64,000 nt of DNA, taken from the NCBI RefSeq assembly GCF_029873635.1, contig NC_080423.1, positions 106,501,988 to 106,565,987 of the forward strand. The letters run 5' to 3'. Position numbers and translations under genes: made by a program. Shown piece by piece: positions 1 through 9,578 of the stretch. This DNA comes from Malania oleifera. Taxonomy: Eukaryota; Streptophyta; Magnoliopsida; Santalales; Ximeniaceae. Under the pieces are notes generated by a model, which searched no databases, was not told the DNA's origin, and was given only the letters and a program-made list of their open reading frames with translations. The stretch's first letter is position 1; every line of letters starts with the position of its first letter.

Positions 1-297
1 AAAAGAAAAGAAAAGAAGAAGAAGAAGAAGAAAAAGAAGCAAGGGGGGCGTGAAATTTAGGAACACCGAAAGCTTCTTGAAGCTTCAGGTGATTTATAAT
101 AATAATAATAACAATAATAATAATAATAATAATATATTTAATTAATATTAATAATAATATATTTTATTAAAAAAATAAAAATAAATTTTAATTATTATTT
201 TTTTCTTTTTTTAAATCCGATTAATTAATTAATTTAATTTAATTTTAAAAAAAAATCATTCCACTAATCTTTTATATCCCTTTTTGGGGTTTTTACA
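1..297 (-). repeat. End fragment of a Tekay-like LTR
   Basis: The segment runs from a purine-rich stretch through ATAATA repeats to the terminal block ending ggggtttttaca. It matches the end of the LTR at 30741-33327, which closes with ggggttattaca. The DNA after it belongs to a minus-strand Tekay-like pol remnant, so this LTR was inserted there. Its other end lies outside the window, so solo or full-length status is unknown. Confidence 0.7.
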
Positions 298-375
298 TAA
301 ATAGCTGAAACTAACTGAGGCAGGGATTGCATTCACGACCCTATAAACCTGAATTCTGGTTTTTTCGGAGGTTTG
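298..375 (-). mobile_element. Tekay-like pol remnant (between protease and RT)
   Basis: This short piece matches the minus-strand pol DNA near 58920-58990, with shared words around attgcaytc-gaccctrtaaa and aattctggtttt. It is one side of an old Ty3/gypsy fragment whose other side resumes at 2416. It is a fossil and heavily degraded. Confidence 0.65.
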
Positions 376-2415
376 TGTAACAACCTACTAAATTAACTAA
401 GTTTTTTTTCCCTCTTTATAATAATAATAATTATTGTGAAATTCCATTTCTCTGATACCTTCCTATAAAAAATTAGTCATCCACCTAAGCAGTAAGAAGC
501 TAAAATCACACTACCACCACCTTATATAAATATGTCCAATACCAGAGAGCTACAATGTTCCCAAACTATACATATATGACTGTTTCCCAAAATACCCTCA
601 ACTAGGCTAGGGTCATACAAAAATACTCCCAAAAATACTCACTCTACTGATAGGGCGGTACTGAAGTCCCTCTACCTGCGAGCCTTTTTTGCTCGCCTGA
701 CTGGATCACTTGAAAAATATTAATTTAATGGGATGAGACGACGCTCAGTAAGACGAAATATGCTATTACTAGTGTGGGGCAAATGAGTTACAATACTATG
801 AAAATCTCTCTTTATATAATCATGTATAACTTAATCTATAAATACAGTACAAGTAATATAAACCACCACCTTTTCCATGTTGCTTAACGTATCTGTATTT
901 TAGGTTTCTATACATAATATTTTTAATATATATACATGTATATTCCCTGTTTCTGTGAAACTGTACATACATAATAATAACTTAAAACTTCCCTAGATGG
1001 ATAACTGTATGTCATGATTTAACTCCTCAAAATAGGGTTGTGTGACCCATAGGAGGGATCTATCACTGGCTGGCCTACTAGGATAAACCACTATACTCCG
1101 TCAGTCCGATCAGCCCTTCTCAACCTATATCTAATGGGGAGCATGTCCACACGTGGGCACGATCGACTTATCTACCACGTATTATCTAAATAGGTGGTTG
1201 CACTCTATTCTGTATATAGCAACAATACCGTGCTCTGTGAACTGTATCTGTAATGGTCCATCATAGTCTGATACTATATAATACCTCTCTATATACAACT
1301 ATCTGTTTTATCATGATTCTGTAATAACTGTATTAACCATGATGTTGTAGTAAACTATATCTATATCAACTATGTTTCTGAAATTAACTGTAAATATGTA
1401 TGTCATGGTACTGTAAAAATATATAATCATGGTATTCTGAAAATACTGTAAAACATATTCATTGTTTGTATATTTTGTATAACATAACTATGAAAAATAC
1501 TGTAAAACATGTTTCTATACTATATCTATATTTTCAAGCCATACAATAATTTAAAACATATTAAACATATTTGATAAACCGTATAAATTTCTGCTATGAA
1601 TAACAATCTGGTAATAACGTATAATTTATATTGAAAACATACTAGAATTGCCTAGCATAGCATATTTTCTTTACCCAATTCCTGCTAAAATCCCCTATTG
1701 TGAGGAGTCTTACACCCACAGGGTTCTCCACTCAACACCCTGAAAATCATATATTTTATAACAAAATATTACTATTTCTACGTCTACAACATTTCCTACA
1801 GCTGTTGGAAAGTCAAATTTCAACAAAAGACCTTACCCTGAATCTGGGACGAAATACAACTTCGTCCCACCGACAATTCGCTCCAGTAGACTTAGGGAGA
1901 ACTCCCCAAGAGTGTTGTGGTGGCCTCAGATCGTCGATCTGGCGGTCGGGGCCGAAATCGAAGAAAGAAGGAGAAGAAACCGTATGAGAGAAAAGAGAGA
2001 GAGAGAGAGAGAGAGTCGGTGAATTTTCTGCGTAAAAACCTTCGTTTAACACTATTTATACTGCGAGCTTTGTCGACGAGCCACGTCACTTCGTCGACAA
2101 GGCCAAGAAGAAGGTTCGTTGATAAACACCATCATCTCGTCGACGAAATTCAAAACTTGAACACAGTCTCTCAGTATCTTCTTGTTGACGAAACTTGTCT
2201 TCGTTGACGAGGCCCTCTTGTACCCTTGTCGAAGAATATGAGGGTACACGAATCCCCTGTGTTCATCGACAAGGACCTAATAAATTTTCTTGGGTCATTG
2301 CATCCTAAAATGCAACGTCGCATTCGTTGACGAAGTCGGCTGCCTCATTCTGTTACTGTTTCCATTTCCCTCCCTCTTTATTTATTTAAATACCATTATT
2401 ATTCGGGTTATTATA
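376..2415 (-). mobile_element. Solo LTR, Tekay-like Ty3/gypsy
   Basis: A 2.04 kb LTR begins tgtaacaacc and ends ttattata. It is flanked by a perfect 5-bp target duplication, gtttg (371-375 and 2416-2420). Pol sequence runs into it on the left and continues on the right, so it is a solo LTR inside an older element. On the minus strand it holds a TATA-like box (2053-2060) next to a cluster of GTCGACGAA-type motifs (about 2070-2335), and a GA-rich leader near 1995-2015. One terminal base differs from the usual CA end. Confidence 0.85.
2070..2335 (-). promoter_or_regulatory. LTR promoter array of TTCGTCGACGAA-type palindromes
   Basis: About eight diverged copies of a 10-12 bp palindrome centred on GTCGAC lie just upstream, in element orientation, of the TATA-like box at 2053-2060. 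A GTGACGTGGC motif of bZIP-binding type sits between array and TATA box. The same layout recurs in the other Tekay-like LTRs of this window. A transcription role is inferred from position only. Confidence 0.5.
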
Positions 2416-2700
2416 GTTTGAATATTACTTCTTTCAAATGACAGTCTATGCTGGCGTAATTGGCTGCCAACCAATCCATACCAAAAATTACATCGAACTC
2501 GTGCATGTCTAATACTATCAAATCAGCAGGCAAAAATTTCCCTTGAAAATCCTAAATTTGAATTAAGTTTAGTAACTTTTTAATTTTGATTGGAAAAACG
2601 TAAAATTTGAGATTAAACCACATTCTCTGAGGAGACAATCTGACCTTTGGGTTGAATATTACACGACATAACTCTTATACTTGGGATAGCTTCCGAACTG
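2416..2700 (-). mobile_element. Tekay-like protease-region remnant
   Basis: Read on the minus strand, this encodes a clear Ty3/gypsy protease-end signature around EFDVIFGMDWLAAN. It matches 59040-59110 in the Tekay-like element farther right. Together with 298-375 it is the host fragment into which two LTRs inserted. The element is old and broken, and similarity fades by about 2700. Confidence 0.75.
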
Positions 2701-4006
2701 CTCATTTTTCAAGTGATTCAATTAGTAATGTAATAATTGTGGAAAAAAAATGAATACGTACTTGAAGTAGTGTGAAAGCAAAGAAATAAAAATTATACTA
2801 AAAATAACTATTTAGAATGTAGAAAATCAGTCAATAAATATGAATAGATAGAATAAATATGTTGAATGAGTGCGTATGTAAGTGTAACAATGTGATGCAA
2901 TTAAGTAATAATATTCAATGGAATGTAATAATATTATAAATAATATGAAGAACTATGTAATTTAATAATAAAAAATGTGAATGATGAATATATGATAATA
3001 AAAATAGCATAAAATTAAATATCTGAACATCGTACTTGTGATAAAATGTAAATGAAGAAATTGAAATGCAATTGACGCTTAATATGATGTTAATTTATCA
3101 ATAATATGACATGAAAAAACATTACAAAAAAATGTATTGAATTAAAATTAATTGTGTATATACAGTGAAAATATATATTTCAAAAATGAGAATAACATAA
3201 TAATTAGCATATTCAAAATGAATAAATGTAAAAAATAATAAAAAAATGTAAGATCAATATAATCGTAAATGGGTATATTTATTGTAAATTTGTAAAAAAT
3301 GCATAAGAAAAACACTATATGTAAGTAATATTAAAAATAAATTAAATAAATAATTTTTAAAATGATGCATAAAATAAAAAATAAAAATGACTTACAAATT
3401 TAATGTTTTAACAAAAATTTTGAAATAATGCTTTAACAAAATTTAATACACATAACAGTGTTAAGTTATCAAACAATAAAAAAAAAAATGTGTAACGTAT
3501 ATAATGTAACTTTATCTAAACATGTAAATTTAACATTGTTTACTAATACAAATATGGATTATCAACAAAATGTAGTGATGCTATATAACTTTTTTTTTGT
3601 CACTTACTAGTTTATTGCAATTTGATTTGTAAATCAGGTGACAATTTGATTTGAATGCATCATGCATGACTGATGCAGTGATGTGAATTGTATGCTCGTA
3701 AATATTATAAGTTCTCGCATGCTCATACTCAATTATTATATTGCTTGCAAACGTTTCAGGGACACAGTAAAAATGGACAAATGTTCAAATTACAGATGGT
3801 ATGCTGCCGAAATTTCAGTAAAACTTTTCCCAAAAAAGTAACTATTTACTAAGATGAAAACAATTAAATGCATGTAAAAATATTTTTGAAATGATGAGTG
3901 AAACATATAGGTAAGATTGCATGCTCATGAACATATAGGAACATATTTTCATAGTTATTATCGGTTTCAATATCATAATGGATACCTGTAACCTGGCGTT
4001 GGAAGC
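2700..4006. other. AT-rich DNA without recognisable gene
   Basis: I see no gene here. The stretch is about 80% A+T with many short homopolymers. Near 3806-3895 it holds a sequence (gatgaaaacaattaaatg and neighbours) that recurs imperfectly at 6396-6481. A second shared block (3961-3988 with about 6370-6398) shows the two flanks of the LTR at 4007-6286 were one repeated noncoding region before insertion. It may be decayed transposon DNA. Confidence 0.5.
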
Positions 4007-6286
4007 TGTTGACCTTATTGGTCATGCCCGGTTTTGATTATGACAAATACTTATTGCAACTAATGCGTGTTTGAGGTTTTGTGCAAGAACTAAAATTGTC
4101 AAGATCTAGATGGGCACAAAGCAAGTGAAGACAAAATCCCATTTGTATTGTAATATGTATTTCATTTACATGATTGGCCTATAATAGTAATTAGAGCTCT
4201 GGTTTGTAAAAAGCTCACACACATCATATGCATGATTTATTATGTAAGTTCAAACAAATCGTAAATCAAAATTGACCTTAGAATGACCTTAGGGTTTACC
4301 CTTCGGTCGACCTTTGGTGGACCGACACCAGATTTTTTCAGTGTCTTCAAAATTGGACCCTAAGTGACCTTTGGACACTAACCTTTGCACTTGCATGTAT
4401 TAGGAACTTGAATAGGTTGAATGTGTATTGAAACGGGATCGAAATGCACACTTTATTCACTTTCGGTCGACCGACCTTAGCAGTTCATTCTGCCCTGGTC
4501 GACCGAAACTGGCCTGGGTCAACAGTTGACCAAGGCCCTAGTCGACCGAACCAATGCAGTTCAAAACCCCCCGGTCGATCGAAACCCTCAGAGATTAACA
4601 ATTTGACCATCTAGTTGACCAAGTCAATTTTGTACTCCAACTACCTGGTCGATCGAGGGTCCTCGGGAAAAATCCCAGTGGTCTGATCGACTGAACCAGT
4701 CAGTTCAAATTGGCTCAGTCAACTGAACCTCGATAAAATAGGAAAATCGCCTTTGGAAAGACACTTTCGGTCGACCGACCATTTTGTACAAAAATGCCCT
4801 GGTCAACCGAACCATGTGAGATCTGGTTGACCGAAACTGTTCTAGTCGACTGGACCTCTCGGGTTGCCCTGATTTTTACTGCAATTAGATATTTTTTAAA
4901 CAGGGTTACAATGTTTGGAATGTTATTAAACTTTCCTAATAATACCCAATAGGTCCCTAACGATTATATCTCTTCACATGTCTATATATATAAGATCATT
5001 TGTGCAAATTAGTGGGGGATTAGCCACTTTGATTGGGAGAAATTCTCTGAAATTTCCAAATCCTATAATACTCATTTCCAAGCTCCACACACTTAATCTT
5101 ACCTTCCCATATTGCCTACATCATCTGTAAGTTGGTCTTGAGTGTTTGTCTTGATTGGTTTGCTTTTTTATCTTTGGATCGATTGATTTATTTTTATTGA
5201 GAGCCAAACCAAAAAGGATTCTTAGGAAACTTTGTTAATAAGTCTATCATAAGAAGGCTTTGATAGATCTTATAAGATTGCACCTTCATTGCAACATCTT
5301 GAGAAAATTGTATTTGTTTTTTGTTGCAAAATATTTTCAAAATACTTTCAAATATCTAGTGTGCCTTATCTTGATAAACCTTTAAAGAGATATTTGTTTG
5401 TATGAGAAAAATCTTTATTGCAATATTCATTAACTCACATATCCTTTGCTGAATACAAAGACTGAATAGATTTTTTCAAACCAAACATATACATTACTAG
5501 AGCATCATACGATTGAGAAAACCCGCTCATTGAAATATACATATATATTGTTTGGCTAGTATCTTTGTGTGAACATCTTGCCAGAATATCTTGTGATACA
5601 AAGATTGCTTGATTGATACTCTCACGCACTTATTTCACTTATAGTAAATATACATATATGAGAGTTAAAATATTAGACCACACTGAGTTTACATTTTAAA
5701 TCATATTGTGGTGTATGTTATTGCGCGTGGGTACATATAACACAAAAGCATAATCACTGTACCACTTGATTGTAATACATATCTGTTGTATTTCCAGGCA
5801 TGGGTCTGAAGAGGGAGACTAGCCTTGGAATAGTCCCGGATTGGCTTAGACCTGGTTAGGAAAGCTAGGTGTGCCATCCTGTTAAGGCGTGTAGGTTGAG
5901 GTCAATCCCGCTAATTGACCTGGTTAAGGTTGAGGTCAGCCCTGTGCTAATTGATCTAGTTGTAATCGGTGCCGCTCCACCTTTAAGTGAGCTATTAGTG
6001 GAATCCTCGGGCTTGCGAGCTAGAGGCGGAGACGTAGTTACAGTTGGTCGAACCTCGATAACATATTGTGTGTTTATTTATATTTTCGCACTCTATATTT
6101 ACCGCACGCATATGTTATTGTGTGAATGATGCACTTGATTTAAATCTCTACATATCTTCTACACTCGTGCATTTGGAATTTTATAGACCGACCCTAAGTT
6201 GTTTTATGCGGGTATTTTATATAACCTAGGCAATAAATTTGAAAATTCCAACTCACCCCCCTCTTGGGAATACACCAATTCTAATA
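4007..6286 (+). mobile_element. Solo LTR, SIRE/Maximus-like Ty1/copia
   Basis: A 2.28 kb LTR starts tgttgaccttattggtc and ends near caattctaata, with a perfect 5-bp target duplication gaagc (4002-4006 and 6287-6291). The tail, which includes the complement of a long G run and a tacaccaattct motif, is typical of SIRE-type copia LTRs. No internal sequence is present, so it is a solo LTR left by recombination. One terminal base is changed from the canonical CA. A probable TATA box lies at 4983-4992. Confidence 0.85.
4305..4860 (+). promoter_or_regulatory. Array of GGTCGACCGAA-type motifs in copia LTR U3
   Basis: About fourteen perfect or diverged copies of GGTCGACCGAA occur in roughly 550 bp, for example at 4305-4312, 4465-4472, 4497-4507 and 4769-4776. 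Variants GGTCAACC and GTTGACC contain the W-box core TTGACC recognised by WRKY factors. The array ends about 120 bp before a TATA box (4983-4992). Tnt1 is known to carry repeated enhancer boxes in its U3; an equivalent role here is inferred. Confidence 0.55.
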
Positions 6287-6571
6287 GAAGCCTAACCTTT
6301 GGTTAAATGAAGTTATGGCCGTCACTGGCGAAACCATTGTATAATCATTTGTATATTTTGATACTCATTATTGGTTTCAATATCATAGCGGATACCTGAA
6401 ATTTCGATAGAACTTTTCCTATAAAAGTTCTCATGTACTAAGATGAAAACAATTAAATGAATGCAAAAATATTTTTGAAATTAATTGTTGATTACTATAA
6501 GTAATGTATATCACTTATACATACAATTTTGTTTTGCGTAGGTCTTTTTTCTTTCCCGAGTGCCGATCTAA
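6287..6571. other. Noncoding flank upstream of the MULE remnant
   Basis: This begins with the second copy of the gaagc target duplication and continues the DNA interrupted by the solo LTR. It includes the second copy of the repeat also seen at 3806-3895. No open frame or known motif is supported. It may be the 5' part of the MULE whose coding remnant starts at 6572. Confidence 0.4.
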
Positions 6572-8205
6572 ATGGCAGGAAGCTCAAGCAATGCTCTGGT
6601 GATGACATTGTTATATATAGGGGGGGATATTATAATCGGAGCAGATGGTGTTAGTTACAGTACTCTGCCAGTTCGACCAATTCGAATTAGCCATAGGTTT
6701 AAATTAAAAAAATTGTATACGAAAATATACAAATATTTGCATATTGATCCAGATCAATATGCATTACGGGTGACCGCAAAATACCCTTTGCAAGGGTTGG
6801 ATAAAATATTTTTCTACGAGGTTGTTCCCATATCTAATGATTATGGTCTGTGCATTGTGTTTGATGCTCACTGCGTGGGTCTGACATATTTAACTGTACA
6901 ATTATATGTTGAAATCATTCCTCAAATGGATGTAACCGCGGCCAAGTAGCTAGAGGCGCCTGTCGAGCATTTGGATGAAGTGGAGTAAGACACCCAACAA
7001 ACACCTCATATTGATATGAATACGGAGGTCGGCAGTATGCCTGCTGTGGATTTGAATGAATATCCGAGATCGTCGTTTGAGCCGCCGACATATGAGACAC
7101 CTGTTTCTGACACGTATCCGCGGGGAGGTTGCGAAGAACTCCCGACAAGGGTCCAGGATCGTTGTTTTCCTTTGTGAATAACGCATTGGACGAGAGAATG
7201 AACATTACGAATGATGTTAATCTTCAAGATGAAGACACGTACGAGCAGGAAACGAGTGAAGGGTTAAATGAGTTCCTCGGTGATGTGAACCCACCCCCCG
7301 TGAAACGGATGATGCCGCGTTCAACGCCCAGTTCATGGATGAGCCTCCGATGTACGGTCATATTGACGTAGATGCTGCAGATTTAACTGCGGTGGATGAG
7401 CTTCTTATACGCGTGACTCGTTGGGATGAATCCTCTGAGCTGAGTAGGGAGATGCTCTTCGAGTCGAAGGTTCATCACACAACGCTTCGTGGACAGGACC
7501 GCGGCCGTCTACATGAGCCTGGTAAAAAATACTCTAATGCACACGTAATTTTTTATCGTCTACATTATAATGTTAATGTGGTAACCACTTTTTTCCGTAC
7601 GTTGTAGGTGGATGTAGTACACCAGGTTGACGTACTCTCTTCCAAGCCCGATGTCCAGATTTTAGTGAGAGCAGGTTTGGACATTGTCCACAGGGACGGG
7701 TGACGGATCCCTATACCATGACGGGCCCCGACACCACGAGGGGGTTGACCAGCTCTAGTACGAGGAGGGTGAGCAGCTTTCTCTAGTCGTCCGTTGAGTC
7801 CGGCATCCTCGCCGCCCATTGTATAGGATGAGTTCGTGTTTGACCCATCCGCACCGTATGCCCCAGCGATAGCCGCCGATATTGCAGGCTCGTCTAGTAG
7901 ACAAACGAACACTCCGTCTAACTCTACCGCGACCCCGTCGATGTCATACCTGCTAGACAACCCTCTTGATGCGGAGGAGGTGGATGCACCCGCTTTGCCA
8001 CCTCGGACTCGTCCAAAGACTTCATACGAGTTAGCTCCCTGTCAGCTTTGCATGGATGTAGATGATGTAGTACCGATTGACATAGATGACGAACATGGAG
8101 CACATCGACGAGCCCGGACGTCAGATGTGGAGGAGTAGCTAGGAGAGGGCAGACGCAGACGACAGCCACCCCAACACCGGAGACGACCTCCCTACGGCAC
8201 CGAGT
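6572..8205 (+). pseudogene. MULE transposase N-terminus joined to plant-mobile-domain-like remnants
   Basis: Residues 1-125 of the first frame (6572-6949) resemble the N-terminal region of plant mudrA-type MULE transposases: a LLYIGGDI start, a GVSYST block, a KIYKYLHIDPDQY helix and an ending like yvELYVE (here VQLYVEI). A short downstream frame near 7410-7460 (VTRWDESSEL, MLFESK) fits the linker before the transposase core. The catalytic DDE core, zinc finger and most of the gene are missing. From about 7464 the text looks like the start of a plant mobile domain protein (LRGQDRGRL, then a possible 86-bp GT-AG intron at 7522-7607, then PDVQILVRAGLDI). The end (7836-8205) has an acidic stretch and an Arg-rich tail ending PPYGTE. 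Several frame breaks separate these parts. The MULE assignment is moderately sure; the mobile-domain part is weaker. Confidence 0.5.
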
Positions 8206-8449
8206 AGGAGATTATTGTCGTATCATTTCACTTGTATAATATGTATTTTTTCATTCTTTCATTTGTACATCATGTATTTGTTCATTATTTCATTTGTATA
8301 GATCATCGTATTATTTAAAGTGGCAAGCATCTATTATATTTTTTTCTTTTTTTAAGTGTAAAGAGCATCGTTGTATTATTTATCTATAATCAGAAATATT
8401 TATTCATTGTCCATAGGATGTATATGTAAATGAAATTTGGTTATGAATT
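8205..8449. other. AT-rich sequence after the MULE remnant
   Basis: T-rich noncoding DNA with a repeated catttgtayat-type word at about 8235-8300. I see no gene. Confidence 0.4.
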
Positions 8450-8825
8450 GTGTTGGATAAATATTTTTTTCGAACAGGTGCATGGATGGATATGTCCAAT
8501 TTTTAAAGGGAACTCTACTGAAATTTTTATAATAATTTGATAGGTTGGATGTGTATGAAACTGGTGAATGTAACGTTGTGAACATATTGGTATTAATTGT
8601 ATTGGATAAATGTTTTCTTTGAACAAGTGCATGGATAGATATGCTCAATTTTTAAAAAGGATTCTGCCGAACTTTTTATAGTAATTTGATATGTTGGATG
8701 TGTTGAGTCCGACAAATGTAATGTTGTGAACATACTGGTATCAATTGTGTTGGATACATGTTTTCTTTGAACAGGTGCATGGATGGATATACTCAATTTT
8801 TAAAGAGGATTCTATCGAAATTAAT
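8450..8825. repeat. 148-bp imperfect tandem repeat, about 2.5 copies
   Basis: Units start at about 8451, 8600 and 8748, each opening tgttggata and containing gtgcatggatggatat and a caatttttaaa word. Similarity between units is roughly 85% by eye. The repeat lies between the MULE coding remnant and the MULE end, so it is probably subterminal MULE DNA. Translations of it are repetitive and not protein-like. Confidence 0.75.
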
Positions 8826-8929
8826 AAATAATTATTCCCTCCAATAATTTAATTAATCATTATAATAATAAATAAATAAAAAATGGTAAAATCAAAAATT
8901 TCTTATGCACAAAAAATTTCACTACTTGG

Positions 8930-9194
8930 AGTAGTAAGATTTAAACAAATCTTACTACACGAAGTAGCGGGATTTAAATAGCAGCCCTAGTCTAGTCTAA
9001 ACATGTGGCAAGCAAATATCACTACTCCAAATAGCGAGATTTGCCTATTTATATCTTGAGCAAGACACGTGACAAATTAAATCTTACTACTCTAAATAGC
9101 GAGATTACGTCAGAATCATTCTGGAAAGTACTTCTTAGAATAGTATATTATTTAATATATATATATTTTTAAAAAATAAGTTGAAAAAAAACTC
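8930..9194. mobile_element. MULE terminal region next to gene A
   Basis: Repeated short inverted words of the AAATCT / AGATTT type, an acacgtgacaaatt motif, a tattatttaatat block and the terminal string ending aaaaaaactc match the right terminus of the Pack-MULE at 43618-43845 in order and spacing. The end lies near 9194. A 9-bp duplication cannot be shown because the other end is not identified; the coding remnant at 6572-8205 may be the body of the same element. Confidence 0.55.
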
Positions 9195-9578
9195 AATAAC
9201 AAGTGACATACATATTTTTCATAACAATATTATTATTATTATTACACATTACTAGTTTTCAATTTCCCTCAACGCTGCGAGTCGGCGCCGATCGCCAGGA
9301 AAAGCCGCGATAGCGGCGCGGTGGTCGTCGGTGGTTCTGCGGGGAGCTGCAGGAAATGCTGTTTGACGCGCGTGGGGCGCGTGTTGGTCACGACTCCACA
9401 TACGTAGATCCGACGACTATTGCAACTACTCAAAGCAATGCTCAATAAAATAACATTTGATTTGAGTCCACTTCTATCCAACCATTCAAGTAATAAGGCA
9501 TTGTTGAAGACGAAGACTTGTAAGTAAAGAACATTGTTACATTTTGCTCTGTAATTTTTTTTTAGAGTCAGTTCATTC
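9195..9578 (+). promoter_or_regulatory. 5' region of receptor kinase A
   Basis: About 380 bp separate the MULE end from the start codon. A GC-rich island (about 9270-9420) interrupts AT-rich DNA and is shared with gene B (18190-18420) at roughly 85% identity by eye, but is absent from gene C. All three genes share only the last part from tttgatttgagtcc onward. A weak TATA-like ataaaata lies at 9447-9454. No start site is proven. Confidence 0.4.

Noticed and set aside
4305-4860. Regularly repeated motif that might suggest a CRISPR-like array
   Set aside because: This is a plant LTR; spacing is irregular, the repeats are short and degenerate, and no cas genes exist.
5869-6129. Plus-strand open frame inside the copia solo LTR
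   Set aside because: It lies in LTR DNA and has no recognisable motif.
9520-9565. A GT...AG pair in the 5' leader of gene A (gtaagt donor, T-rich acceptor)
   Set aside because: The interval is only 46 bp, below the usual minimum for plant introns.
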